Notes under the pieces: generated by a model | Databases searched by the model: none | What the model saw: the letters and a program-made list of their open reading frames with translations, nothing else | What the model was told of the DNA's origin: nothing | Position numbers and translations under genes: made by a program | Shown: piece by piece, positions 26,898 to 35,838 of the stretch | How positions within the stretch are numbered: the stretch's first letter is position 1 | Layout of the letters: each line of letters starts with the position of its first letter | Origin: Aliterella atlantica CENA595 | GTDB lineage: Bacteria > Cyanobacteriota > Cyanobacteriia > Cyanobacteriales > Chroococcidiopsidaceae | DNA length: 64,000 nucleotides | Assembly (NCBI RefSeq): GCF_000952155.1 | Contig: NZ_JYON01000004.1 | Coordinates: 62,001-126,000 of the forward strand | Reading direction: 5' to 3'

Positions 26898-28859
26898 CTA
26901 GCTAACGACCTGCTGGCGATCGCTAATATCGCGTAAGGTAACTACATATTCTTGTACGCCTTGATTATTACGCGACAAAACTGTAGACTCCAATATACGC
27001 AAGCCTTTGCGGATTAGTTTGAGTTGGCTTCTTTCTGACCATGCATCCGGCGTACCTGGCAATGAAACTAATTTATTCAAGCGGTAGCCAGTCAAATCTT
27101 GAGCTTTCATCTCGAATAATTTTTCCGCAGCTAAGTTGGTTTGGGTAATTCTACCTTGAGTATCCAAAATTAAAGTAGCGTCTATAGCGTTGTAGAACAA
27201 GTTTTCAGCTTTTTCCCGCGCTTCTTCAATCGCTGTAATTTGGGGCAATGTTGTCCAACAAGCGATCGCCACGCTGATAAATGCTAAAGTTGCAATCAAA
27301 ATAACCAACAAGTCATTGTTAGCTTGAGCGACAACTGTATGTAATTTGGCGCTCACAACCCAACCGACAATTACAGAACAGCTAATTAGTCCTAGCAAAG
27401 CAAATACTTGCACGCCCAAAACGTCTTCGTTATGACTTTCAGATTGCTTGTAGTAAAGATTCATCCACCATTTAGGACGCAAGAGCGCAAAAGGTATCCG
27501 CCGAATCGCTACGTCTATAGCCAAAATGACACCTGGAAATAATAGTCCCAAAATTAAGTCTTTGGGACTCCACAGCCAGCATCCTACTACTAGCACCACA
27601 GCTTCGACAATGAAAAACCCTAGTGACAGCCAAGCCCATCTTACCTCTGAGCGATGGCGATACATCCACAATCCTAGATGAAATCCCATAATTGAGATTA
27701 AGTAGCCGACACCTGTAACTGTTACTACATCAGATAAATTGCCAATCAACAGACAAATTAAACTAAGGATTAAGGTAAATAGCAAGGCTGGTCCTAATAC
27801 ACCCCGTTTGGAAACAACTGTAAATACAGGTGAGAGATGTCCGTCTAAGGCAAGTTGGTATAGTACGCGGGAAGTATTAGCGACAGTAGTAGAGCTACTG
27901 ACTAGGCAGCAAGTAGTAATCAAAACTGTAACCAAAAGCGAAGCCGATTCACCCCAAAATGGTTTAGCCGATGCAACAAGGTTTACATATAAGTTACCGT
28001 CATTACCCGTTCCCCCAGGAACCGCTAACTGCATCATTACCCAAGAGCAACCTAGAAATACAACTGGAATTAACCAAGCAGCAACTCCTAGAAATCTCGC
28101 CGTTTGAGCAGGTTTTTTGCTATCAGCAACAAAGGAAGCCGCTGTTTCGCAGGAATATACAGAGTAAGTAGAAATAAAGAACCACTTTGCCCACTCCCCA
28201 AAGCTGGGTAGAGTTGATAAATTGCTAGGTATAAGACCAGGACTATCAGGCGAAAAAGCTAGCCAACCTAAACCTTGAACGCAAAAAGCAATTAGCAATG
28301 CTATCCCAGGTAAGACAAAAAATACTTGCAAAATAGCCAACGCACGAGTACCGCTTAAGCCGACGATAAAAGCGATCGCTGTAAAGCCAATTTTGAGCAG
28401 CATTTCTGGTGGGTGAAGACCTATTGGCTGTAAATTGACCTTAATTAAGTCTGTGAGGACGATCGCATATACTACAGGAGCCGCAGCCCAGCCGACAAAA
28501 TACCCAATTGCTACATAAGGTCCTAATTTAGAGATTTTACCTAACAGCCTTGCTGCATAGTTAGGCGTTCCGCCTGCCAAATTTGTCCAAGTTTGAGCTA
28601 GGCGTTGCACCTGAAAGTTTAACAACATAGAGACTATTACGCCTGGTAGCCATACCCAAAAAGCTTTAGGACCAAGAGCGGCATGAAGTACAGGTGCAGT
28701 ACCAATCCAACCAACATGACCTGTTAAGCCAAAGCTATAAGTTTCGAGCGCACCTAAAGTCCTCTGCAAGCGCATTGCTTGAGGCTTGACAACCTGTTCG
28801 CTCTTGGCTGGACTTGACGATTTGTATGGATGTTGAGAATCAAAAGAAGAAACTGCCAC
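26898..28859 (-). CDS. APC-superfamily amino-acid permease fused to a PAS domain
   Basis: 653 residues. About 30-530 are a permease-like region with at least 12 hydrophobic segments. The N-terminal half opens with ALETYSFGLTGHVGWIGTAP, with a GG-rich loop GGTPNYAARLLG. The C-terminal 106 residues are a PAS domain: AIDATLILDTQGRITQTNLAAEKLF and ending in VTLRDISDRQQ, the PAC motif. The chain then ends with no kinase, GGDEF or other output domain. A permease that senses or signals through PAS is implied, but ligand and partner are unknown. The gene is isolated and converges on secA. Confidence 0.87.
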   Translation of the reverse strand: MAVSSFDSQHPYKSSSPAKSEQVVKPQAMRLQRTLGALETYSFGLTGHVGWIGTAPVLHAALGPKAFWVWLPGVIVSMLLNFQVQRLAQTWTNLAGGTPNYAARLLGKISKLGPYVAIGYFVGWAAAPVVYAIVLTDLIKVNLQPIGLHPPEMLLKIGFTAIAFIVGLSGTRALAILQVFFVLPGIALLIAFCVQGLGWLAFSPDSPGLIPSNLSTLPSFGEWAKWFFISTYSVYSCETAASFVADSKKPAQTARFLGVAAWLIPVVFLGCSWVMMQLAVPGGTGNDGNLYVNLVASAKPFWGESASLLVTVLITTCCLVSSSTTVANTSRVLYQLALDGHLSPVFTVVSKRGVLGPALLFTLILSLICLLIGNLSDVVTVTGVGYLISIMGFHLGLWMYRHRSEVRWAWLSLGFFIVEAVVLVVGCWLWSPKDLILGLLFPGVILAIDVAIRRIPFALLRPKWWMNLYYKQSESHNEDVLGVQVFALLGLISCSVIVGWVVSAKLHTVVAQANNDLLVILIATLAFISVAIACWTTLPQITAIEEAREKAENLFYNAIDATLILDTQGRITQTNLAAEKLFEMKAQDLTGYRLNKLVSLPGTPDAWSERSQLKLIRKGLRILESTVLSRNNQGVQEYVVTLRDISDRQQVVS

Positions 28860-29330
28860 AATACCTCTTTATAGATGAATTGAGTTAAATAAATAATTAG
28901 TTCGTAACATGAGCTATCTTGCCCTAACAATAAATTTAGATTTGCCCTGATTTGTTCGGCGATTTATTATGACGGCTGCTGAATTGTTTGAGGAGCAAAC
29001 AAATAAAAAACTTACTTTTAGCGTCTTTTAGTCATAATTTTATTTATCGCTATAAGTTATTTATGCAACGTACGTCAAAATGTTCAGTGTTTCTACTTGC
29101 CACCTCTGGAAAGATTTAGATTACATCTATAAGTAATAAACCTAACAATAAGTAATAACCATTGAGATTCTACGGATATTTGGCAACAGCAAGCATAGCC
29201 CCAACTTAAATATCCGTAAATACCGCAAACAATCCCGCTTTAGTGTTTAGGAAAAGTAGTTTAATTTTTCCTATGCAAAAATAATTTAAGCAAAATGCCT
29301 AAATTAGTTAATTTTTATATAAATTTATAC
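28860..29330. other. A+T-rich intergenic region
   Basis: About 470 bases with no gene that I can support. It lies upstream of the permease-PAS gene and downstream of the Nif11 gene, and ends with the hairpin at 29331-29366. Confidence 0.5.
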
Positions 29331-29366
29331 AAAAAGCGATCGCGTAAATTGCGCGATCGCTTTTTT
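29331..29366 (-). terminator. Hairpin terminator built around two HIP1 octamers
   Basis: AAAAAGCGATCGCG pairs perfectly with CGCGATCGCTTTTT around a seven-base loop. Both arms contain GCGATCGC. With A and T runs at the ends it can stop transcription in both directions. It follows the Nif11 gene stop by 27 bases. Confidence 0.85.
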
Positions 29367-29393
29367 CTATCCAAGTCATTATTACTAACTGTT

Positions 29394-29627
29394 TTACCTC
29401 GGCGTTAAATGTCTTCTAGGCGATATACCTGGGTTAATAACCGCTGCTACCTCTTCGTGAGACAATTTAGCGATCGCCGCATCTAACTCTTCAAGAGTAA
29501 ACTGATAACCGCGTTGGTTAGCAATCTGCAAAAATGCTTGTGGATCGTCAGTAGCTTTCAGCTTTGCCTTTAATCCTTGGTCTTGTTGTACAGACTTAAA
29601 AAATCGAGCAGCGTTTTCTTGTGTCAT
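29394..29627 (-). CDS. Nif11 family protein, leader-like
   Basis: 77 residues. The first 60 follow the Nif11 pattern: an N-terminal AARFFKSVQQDQGLKAKLK helix, then DPQAFLQIANQRGYQFTLEELDAA. Nif11 domains act as leader peptides for ribosomal natural products or occur alone. Here the tail is short (NPGISPRRHLTPR), lacks a double-Gly cleavage site and has no Cys, Ser or Thr run for modification. No LanM, radical SAM maturase or peptidase-transporter lies nearby. It is probably a stand-alone Nif11 protein with unknown role. It is divergent from dxr and ends at a strong hairpin. Confidence 0.83.
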   Translation of the reverse strand: MTQENAARFFKSVQQDQGLKAKLKATDDPQAFLQIANQRGYQFTLEELDAAIAKLSHEEVAAVINPGISPRRHLTPR

Positions 29628-29904
29628 TACAGTACAACTCCTGATTTATTTGGGATCTTTATTTCACTAGCTTCAAGCAGGCGCAGGGCGTAGGGAAAAT
29701 CTCACACTTATAAATATCAAGCCAGCTACCTTTGAGCATAGCTCTGTAATTGGTAAATTTCACCAAATCTTGACAGAAGTTAAAGCTATTGGTAACTCTG
29801 TTAACAATTGCTACGATTTTTCTGTGGTATGCGATCGCATTTGGCTCTATCTAAAGAGTCCGAAGAATTTTATAGTAGTAATTGCTGCTGACTGTTAAAA
29901 CATT

Positions 29905-31089
29905 GTGAAAGCGATTACTCTTTTAGGCTCTACTGGCTCTATCGGTACACAAACATTAGATATTGTGGCTCAATACCCTGACAAGTTCCAGCTTGTAGGT
30001 TTGGCTGCGGGGCGGAATGTAGAAATGTTGGCGGCGCAAATTCGCCAATTTCGCCCGCAAATTGCCGCTATTTGCGATGAAACTAAGTTGCCAGAATTAA
30101 CAGAAGCGATCGCCGATCTCGACTATAAACCAATCTTGCTCGCAGGAGAAGCTGGAGTAGTTGAAGTTGCCCGTTATGGCGAGGCAAAAACTGTAGTTAC
30201 AGGTATAGTCGGTTGTGCTGGCTTATTACCTACGATTGCTGCAATTGAAGCTGGAAAAGATATAGCTTTAGCCAACAAAGAAACGTTAATTGCTGGTGCG
30301 CCTGTAGTTTTGCCCTTAGTAGAAAAACACGGTGTCAAAATATTACCTGCCGATTCCGAACATTCAGCAATATTTCAATGCCTTCAAGCTGTACCACAGG
30401 AAGGATTGCGACGAATTTTGCTCACAGCATCAGGAGGCGCTTTTCGCGATTTGCCTGTAGAAAAATTGGCGACTGTCAAAGTTGCCGATGCTCTAAAACA
30501 TCCTAACTGGTCTATGGGACAGAAGATTACTATAGACTCAGCTTCATTGATGAACAAAGGGTTAGAAGTAATTGAAGCTCATTTTCTCTTTGGTTTAGAT
30601 TATGACCATATAGAAATAGTTATTCATCCCCAAAGCATTATTCACTCGCTGATTGAGGTACAAGACACATCAGTATTGGCACAATTAGGTTGGGCAGATA
30701 TGCGCTTACCATTACTTTATGCTTTATCGTTTCCAGAGCGTATTTATACAGATTGGCAACAACTAGATTTAGTCAAAGCAGGTAGTTTAACCTTCAAAGC
30801 ACCAGATCGCGATAAATATCCTTGTATGCAGTTAGCCTATGCCGCAGGTAGGGCGGGTGGTTCGATGCCAGCGGTACTTAATGCCGCCAACGAGCAAGCA
30901 GTAGCCTTATTTTTAGCAGAAAAGATTGAATTTTTAGATATTCCGCGTTGTATCGAATGGGTATGCGAGCGCTTTACTAATGATAATCGCCCCGATCCTT
31001 CTTTAGATGACATTATCGCCGCTGACAACTGGGCAAGGCAAGAAGTATTAGCAGCAAGTCAAGCCGCAAAGAGGCAATTCGCGCATTAA
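29905..31089 (+). CDS. dxr: 1-deoxy-D-xylulose-5-phosphate reductoisomerase
   Basis: 394 residues, GTG start. The NADPH-binding motif is [16 protein letters not shown]. The substrate and metal region holds [16 protein letters not shown] and [11 protein letters not shown], then [13 protein letters not shown] and [31 protein letters not shown]. The C-terminal helical domain follows. It converts deoxyxylulose 5-phosphate to methylerythritol 4-phosphate in the non-mevalonate isoprenoid pathway, the only such route in cyanobacteria. No other isoprenoid gene is adjacent. Confidence 0.97.
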   Translation: MKAITLLGSTGSIGTQTLDIVAQYPDKFQLVGLAAGRNVEMLAAQIRQFRPQIAAICDETKLPELTEAIADLDYKPILLAGEAGVVEVARYGEAKTVVTGIVGCAGLLPTIAAIEAGKDIALANKETLIAGAPVVLPLVEKHGVKILPADSEHSAIFQCLQAVPQEGLRRILLTASGGAFRDLPVEKLATVKVADALKHPNWSMGQKITIDSASLMNKGLEVIEAHFLFGLDYDHIEIVIHPQSIIHSLIEVQDTSVLAQLGWADMRLPLLYALSFPERIYTDWQQLDLVKAGSLTFKAPDRDKYPCMQLAYAAGRAGGSMPAVLNAANEQAVALFLAEKIEFLDIPRCIEWVCERFTNDNRPDPSLDDIIAADNWARQEVLAASQAAKRQFAH

Positions 31090-31170
31090 TACCTCACGCC
31101 TGAAGTCGAACTCCGTAAGTAATTCGCGCATTACAGACTTCAATTACAAATTACGAATTATTTTGTCAAG

Positions 31171-31737
31171 CTAGTTAGGGTAGAGCAAACTAAATAAATC
31201 TGCTACCGACAATTGCCAGTCATTAAGTACATCTAAGACAGGTAAAATGTCTTGTCCTTCCTTAAATTCTGGTAGCTTGTTAGGCTGAAAGACTGTAACC
31301 GCTTCCCCGTTAGAATCAATAAACCAACCTAGCTTTGTACCGTGATTGAGGCAAAAAGTTATTTTTCTGATGACGTGGCTAGGTGATTGGTTTGGGGAGA
31401 GGATTTCAATTATCCAATCTGGGGGAATTTCAAATTTATTAGCAATTCTCCCATTAGAAAGTAAAGGAATATTTTGCCACTCAAAAACTGCGATGTCTGG
31501 AACTATTACCGCACCGCCAAACGTACAGCGTAACTCAGGAAAAGCATACCCTAGTTTTGATGGTGTAGCAGTTTGATTAATGGTAGTAACTAAACCACCT
31601 TGTAGAATACTGTGTTCTCCTTGAGGCATAGGTTTTTGATAAACTTGACCGTTGATATACTCGCTATAGGGCTTAGTTTCGGGTAATTGTAAAAATTCAG
31701 CTAGAGAGATTTTTGCGGTGGAATCAGTAACTACCAT
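31171..31737 (-). CDS. Uma2 family (DUF820) restriction-endonuclease-like protein, copy 1
   Basis: 188 residues with the Uma2 pattern: an N-terminal LAEFLQLPETKPYSEYINGQVY, then GGAVIVPDIAVFEW for the conserved Pro-Asp, followed by PDWIIEILSPNQSP (I-x-E metal ligand) and the FCLNHGTKLGWFID segment. Uma2 proteins have a PD-(D/E)XK fold and are numerous in cyanobacteria. Their substrate and role are unknown. The active-site D and E are present. A second, distant copy lies at 40937-41512. No repeat or mobile element is visible next to it. Confidence 0.92.
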   Translation of the reverse strand: MVVTDSTAKISLAEFLQLPETKPYSEYINGQVYQKPMPQGEHSILQGGLVTTINQTATPSKLGYAFPELRCTFGGAVIVPDIAVFEWQNIPLLSNGRIANKFEIPPDWIIEILSPNQSPSHVIRKITFCLNHGTKLGWFIDSNGEAVTVFQPNKLPEFKEGQDILPVLDVLNDWQLSVADLFSLLYPN

Positions 31738-31879
31738 TTAAGACTCCCAAGTAAAGCTAGATTCTCATTTTAACCAAGTATAGCGATCGCTCTCCCTATA
31801 TCTTTGCCCTAAAAATCTGGAAAGCACTGGCGGCAGTTGGTAGATTTATGTAGCACTGAGCATTTACCATTCTAAAGTT

Positions 31880-32761
31880 ATGAATCGCATTCAAAATAGC
31901 ATTGCTGTATTAGGAATTATTGGTATTCTTAGCGGACAACCTGCGGCTATAAGCGCCCAATCTGCACAATCGTCCATCTCTCAACTTAGCGAACAAGACT
32001 ACCTTCAGCAAGGAACAGATAAATACAAGCAAGGCGACTATGAAGGTGCAATTGCGGACTTTACGCAAGCAATTCAACTAAATCCTAGATCGGATGTAGC
32101 CTATGAAGCGCGTGGAAATGCCAGAGACGATAATGGAGACTCTACTGGTGCGATCGCCGATTATCAACAAGCGCTTAAAATTAATCCTAATAGTTACACT
32201 ACTTACTTCAATCAAGGTATTGCTTACGAGAAACTCAAAAACTACGACGCAGCGATCGCAAGTTATACCCAAACTATCAAACTAAATCCCAATTACGCCG
32301 CAGCTTACGAAAATCGCGGTAATATTCTTGACGATCAAGGCGATCGCACTGCAGCGCTAGCAGACTACAAACAAGCGATCCTAATTAATCCGAATAATCC
32401 TTCTAGCTACTATAACCAAGGCATTACTTACGCTAGGCTCAAAAACTATCAAGCGGCGATCGCCAGTTTTAGCCAAACTATCGAAGTAGATCCCAGCTAC
32501 TTTTTAGCTTATAACAATCGAGGAATTATTTTCTCTAATTTAGGCGATCGGCAAGCAGCAATTCAAGATTTCAACCAAGCACTAAAAATTAATCCCAAGT
32601 CAGCTAATACTTATTACAATCGCGGTTTATTGTATGTTGCTCTAAAAAATAACCAATTAGCGATTCAAGATTTTCAGCAAGCAGCAAATCTCTACAAATT
32701 AGAAAATAGAACGGAAGATTACCAAGATGCTTTAGCGCGAATTCAAGAACTTCAGCAGTAA
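31880..32761 (+). CDS. TPR repeat protein with signal peptide
   Basis: 293 residues. A hydrophobic N terminus ending near AAISAQSAQS suggests export. Seven tetratricopeptide repeats then fill 40-290, each like YxxRGxxxxxxGDxxGAIADYxQALxxNP. Repeats 2-3 and 4-5 are close relatives (RGN-DD-GD-TGAIADY and NQGI-Y-LKNY-AAIASY), showing that a two-repeat block of about 68 residues was duplicated. Proteins of this type act as scaffolds for protein complexes, possibly in the periplasm or thylakoid. No partner can be inferred. Confidence 0.88.
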   Translation: MNRIQNSIAVLGIIGILSGQPAAISAQSAQSSISQLSEQDYLQQGTDKYKQGDYEGAIADFTQAIQLNPRSDVAYEARGNARDDNGDSTGAIADYQQALKINPNSYTTYFNQGIAYEKLKNYDAAIASYTQTIKLNPNYAAAYENRGNILDDQGDRTAALADYKQAILINPNNPSSYYNQGITYARLKNYQAAIASFSQTIEVDPSYFLAYNNRGIIFSNLGDRQAAIQDFNQALKINPKSANTYYNRGLLYVALKNNQLAIQDFQQAANLYKLENRTEDYQDALARIQELQQ

Positions 32762-32787
32762 TAATTAGTAGGAGCGTGAGTACGCCC

Positions 32788-34128
32788 TTAATATCTCCCG
32801 CCACGAGGTAATGAAATGCCCTTAATTTTCTTAAATAGCGAAACTGCGAAAGAATCAGTCATCCCAGCAATATAATCTGTAATTTGCAATACTTTTGTAT
32901 AAATGTCGGCATCTTCTCGAAAATTTGGGATTAACTTTTTGATTAAGTAACTTTTAGATAAACTACTTTCAGCAATAGCAGTAATAAATTCTTCTAATAA
33001 TCCTCCTATTACCTCATATCCAGCTACCTTTACTTCAACAACCTCGCAAGATTCATATACATTCTTGCGAGTAATATCTATAATTTCTTTTAACTTATTA
33101 CCCGATGCAATCTCTGAAGTTAAAGGACTGTCTAGTGTTACATCTAAAAAATTAGGTTCGCAGTCTAGAAATACTTGCTTGACTTCAGTAATTAGTTTAT
33201 GAATTGCTTTAGCACGTAGGTATTTAATATTTGCTTTGCGATCGCTACTTAAATTATCTAACTTTTCTCCTGCTAAAATATCTTGGAGTAATGCACTTGC
33301 ATCTTCATAAGTAATATTTCCCATTTGCAAGCCATCTTCCAAATCGACAATGTGATAGCATATATCATCCGCAGCTTCTACCAAAAAAGTCAAGGGATGC
33401 CTGCACCACCAAGCTACTGTATTGTTGCGGGCAATTAATCCTACTTCATTAGCTAATCGAGCAAACAAGTCTTTCTCTGCTTGAAAGAAACCGTGTTTTT
33501 TTGTGCTTTTATTATTCAAATTAGCATTGTAACTATCAAAAGCTTTATTATTAATTCCTGCTTCTCTAGGATATTTAGTAAATGTAGCAAGAGTAGCACA
33601 AGTAAATTGAACGCCAAGAGTATTAGCAGGTTTTTCTAGCTCAGTTAGAATTCTAAAACCTTGAGCATTTCCTTCAAAACTTTTAAAATCTGCTTGTTGA
33701 GGCGCTGATAACAACGATAAAATATTTTCTGCTTTATCAGACTTAAACCACTCTTGAATAGCATCTTCACCTGCATGACCAAAAGGTGGATTGCCAATAT
33801 CGTGTGCTAGACAAGCTGCCGCTACTATATCGCCAAAATCTCTAGCTTGAAAATCTTGTAATTCTTGAGTGTGGCGTTTGATAATTTCACTACCTACAAG
33901 CGTACCTAAAGTTCTGCCCACACATGAAGCTTCTAAGCTGTGGCTTAGTCTGCTGCGGATATAGTCATTTTCAACTAAAGAAAATACTTGAGTTTTGTCT
34001 TTAAGTCTTCTAAAAGACGAAGAAAAAATAATTTTATCAAAATCTTTCTCAAAAACAGTTCTTCCCGCGTCAGGAATATTAGGATCTTCCACCAAACGAC
34101 TAGAAGATAAAAGTTTGCTCCACTGCAT
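32788..34128 (-). CDS. dgt: Deoxyguanosinetriphosphate triphosphohydrolase-like protein
   Basis: 446 residues of the Dgt HD-domain family, which cleaves dNTPs to nucleoside and triphosphate. The N-terminal RRLKDKTQVFSL and RLSHSLEASCVGRTLG precede the metal-binding pair H-D in AACLAHDIGNPPFGHAGE, and a second E of the metal site follows in that motif. ADDICYHIVDLEDGLQ is the later conserved segment. The enzyme acts on dGTP or other dNTPs in the cytosol. It converges with the TPR gene with about 26 bases between. A related HD phosphohydrolase role cannot be excluded. Confidence 0.9.
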   Translation of the reverse strand: MQWSKLLSSSRLVEDPNIPDAGRTVFEKDFDKIIFSSSFRRLKDKTQVFSLVENDYIRSRLSHSLEASCVGRTLGTLVGSEIIKRHTQELQDFQARDFGDIVAAACLAHDIGNPPFGHAGEDAIQEWFKSDKAENILSLLSAPQQADFKSFEGNAQGFRILTELEKPANTLGVQFTCATLATFTKYPREAGINNKAFDSYNANLNNKSTKKHGFFQAEKDLFARLANEVGLIARNNTVAWWCRHPLTFLVEAADDICYHIVDLEDGLQMGNITYEDASALLQDILAGEKLDNLSSDRKANIKYLRAKAIHKLITEVKQVFLDCEPNFLDVTLDSPLTSEIASGNKLKEIIDITRKNVYESCEVVEVKVAGYEVIGGLLEEFITAIAESSLSKSYLIKKLIPNFREDADIYTKVLQITDYIAGMTDSFAVSLFKKIKGISLPRGGRY

Positions 34129-34194
34129 AGATAATGCTCAACTGCTAGGGCGATCGCTTACCTTAAATAATAAGAGTATTTCAGGCTAAAGCTA

Positions 34195-34413
34195 ATGCCA
34201 GTTGAGTTGATAATTCTAGTTGCTGCTGTAATTGTGTCTTGGCTAGTATTTACAGCCTTAATTAAAATAGTAAAAACAACAGTGACTACAGCGATCGCAG
34301 TTACAGCAATTGTTCTAATCTTACAAATAGCGTTCGGTATTATTCCTCAAGACTTGTGGCAACAAATAACTCAATTGCCGCAAATAATCTGGAATTTAAT
34401 TACAGGCGGCTAA
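34195..34413 (+). CDS. Small two-helix membrane protein, unknown
   Basis: 72 residues with two hydrophobic stretches, LIILVAAVIVSWLVFTALI and TAIAVTAIVLILQIAFGII, then an amphipathic tail ending ITGG. Its length and make-up are typical of small conserved cyanobacterial membrane proteins. The function is not known. It is divergent from dgt and converges with the ABC ATPase gene; the stop codons overlap by four bases (34410-34413). Confidence 0.72.
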   Translation: MPVELIILVAAVIVSWLVFTALIKIVKTTVTTAIAVTAIVLILQIAFGIIPQDLWQQITQLPQIIWNLITGG

Positions 34414-35150
34414 CTCCATTCCTGTGCTGCTTTAATTTCTGCTTGTACTAAGTCATCTCGCAGTTTATGCCAATCAAGTTCGGGAGAATTAGGCAAATCG
34501 CGAATCAAACGCCCGTCTTGGAGGTACAAAACTCGCTCTCCAAAACTTTGGGCTAACTCTAACTGGTGGTTCACCATTAAGATTGTGGTCTGACTATTTG
34601 CAGCTAATACTTGCAAAAGTTGGTTAGCTCTACCAGCATCCAAAGCAGAAGTCGGTTCATCTAGTAAGAGAATTTTGGGCTGAATTACCAAAGCACGAGC
34701 GATCGCAACTATTTGTCTTTGCCCTACCGAAAGCTTCACCTCAGAGCGTTCTAGCCAGTCCTGGGGGATGTGCAATTGCTCGCTCCAGTACAAAACCCTT
34801 TGCTGAATTTGCGACTTCTCTAATCCCCTTAAAACCAGCGGATACGCTAACGCATCTTTTACTGTCATCCCTAGCAACTTCGATTCTTGCTGTACTAGCG
34901 GAATTTGCTGGCGCAGTTGAATAACGGGAATAGTTCGATAATCGCTATCTTCTAAGTAAATTGTGCCTGCACTCGGTTCGCTGAGACGATTTAGCAGCCT
35001 TAACAGTGAAGTTTTACCCGCACCAGAAGGACCAATTAGACAAATGCGATCGCCTGGATGCACTACAAAGGAAATATCTTTGAGTAAATATCGAGAACCA
35101 ACTGATGCAGATAGACTTACTCGATCTAAACGTAGTTGTGCTGTTTGCAC
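34410..35150 (-). CDS. ABC transporter ATP-binding protein
   Basis: 246 residues. Walker A is LIGPSGAGKTSLLRLLNRL, the Q-loop is QQIPLVQQES, the ABC signature LSVGQRQIVAIARAL, and Walker B with the D-loop KILLLDEPTSALD; the switch His lies in NHQLE. It resembles phosphate or small-molecule importer ATPases (PstB-like or unnamed). No permease or binding protein is nearby. A membrane protein gene (35181-35744) lies 30 bases upstream on the same strand and may belong with it. The transported substrate is not known. Confidence 0.9.
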   Translation of the reverse strand: MQTAQLRLDRVSLSASVGSRYLLKDISFVVHPGDRICLIGPSGAGKTSLLRLLNRLSEPSAGTIYLEDSDYRTIPVIQLRQQIPLVQQESKLLGMTVKDALAYPLVLRGLEKSQIQQRVLYWSEQLHIPQDWLERSEVKLSVGQRQIVAIARALVIQPKILLLDEPTSALDAGRANQLLQVLAANSQTTILMVNHQLELAQSFGERVLYLQDGRLIRDLPNSPELDWHKLRDDLVQAEIKAAQEWS

Positions 35151-35180
35151 TGGCTACTCGCAAATAGAAGGACAAGTAAA

Positions 35181-35744
35181 TTATATTAATGGGTTTTGAG
35201 ACATCGCCGTTAAAATCGTCCAACCATCGACTAAAAGCAAAAGCAGCGTAAACCCGAACAAAATCAAATACATCCAAGGTTGTGCTAATGGGCGAACATC
35301 GGTTGTATCTATGCCTGTTTTTGCCTGCACTTGCCTAACCAATTCAGCAAAACCAGCTATACGCATTGGTAACAAATAACCTTTGCCATCGCTGCCTAGG
35401 AAGTAGTAAACTAAGCCACCTTGACCTGTGGTTCTTGGTTTTAAAGCTTTTACATTTACCCAATCTAAAGACCAACCTTTGCGAAAGAATTTGGGAACCC
35501 AATTGGGGTAAGTTACGCTAATTGCGCGATCGTCTAATATTACTCTTTCGCTGAGGGCAGCATATAAAGCGATCGCTCCTAGGCAAATACCCGCCCACAA
35601 CACCACAGGCGGAACAGGCGCACTTGTCACTTGCGCCAAAAAAGGTAAAGGCACTGTCAAAGCTACATAGAGACTTAGAAGTGTAATCCGAATTAAAGGC
35701 GATAGGCGAAAAGTCGAAGATGAGGAATGAGCTAAGTCTACCAA
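35181..35744 (-). CDS. Conserved membrane protein, unknown
   Basis: 187 residues. Two adjacent hydrophobic segments lie near 17-65, and a third near 152-173. The soluble middle (about 70-145) reads ERVILDDRAISVTYPNWVPKFF, a strand pattern like the PH-type domains of small bacterial membrane proteins. No signal peptide or catalytic motif is seen. It lies 30 bases upstream of the ABC ATPase gene, which suggests cotranscription and perhaps a link, but homologues are unknown to me by name. Confidence 0.72.
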   Translation of the reverse strand: MVDLAHSSSSTFRLSPLIRITLLSLYVALTVPLPFLAQVTSAPVPPVVLWAGICLGAIALYAALSERVILDDRAISVTYPNWVPKFFRKGWSLDWVNVKALKPRTTGQGGLVYYFLGSDGKGYLLPMRIAGFAELVRQVQAKTGIDTTDVRPLAQPWMYLILFGFTLLLLLVDGWTILTAMSQNPLI

Positions 35745-35838
35745 GGCAATATAACTCTAATGTTGGATAATACAAGGCTGATAAATAGTTAGAGAAGGAT
35801 ATAGGTTTGCCTTAATCCTTCTCTTTTCATCAAATATT

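Noticed and set aside
28968-29030. A 20-codon plus-strand frame upstream of the permease-PAS gene
   Set aside because: Too short, with no ribosome site and no repeat or conserved pattern.
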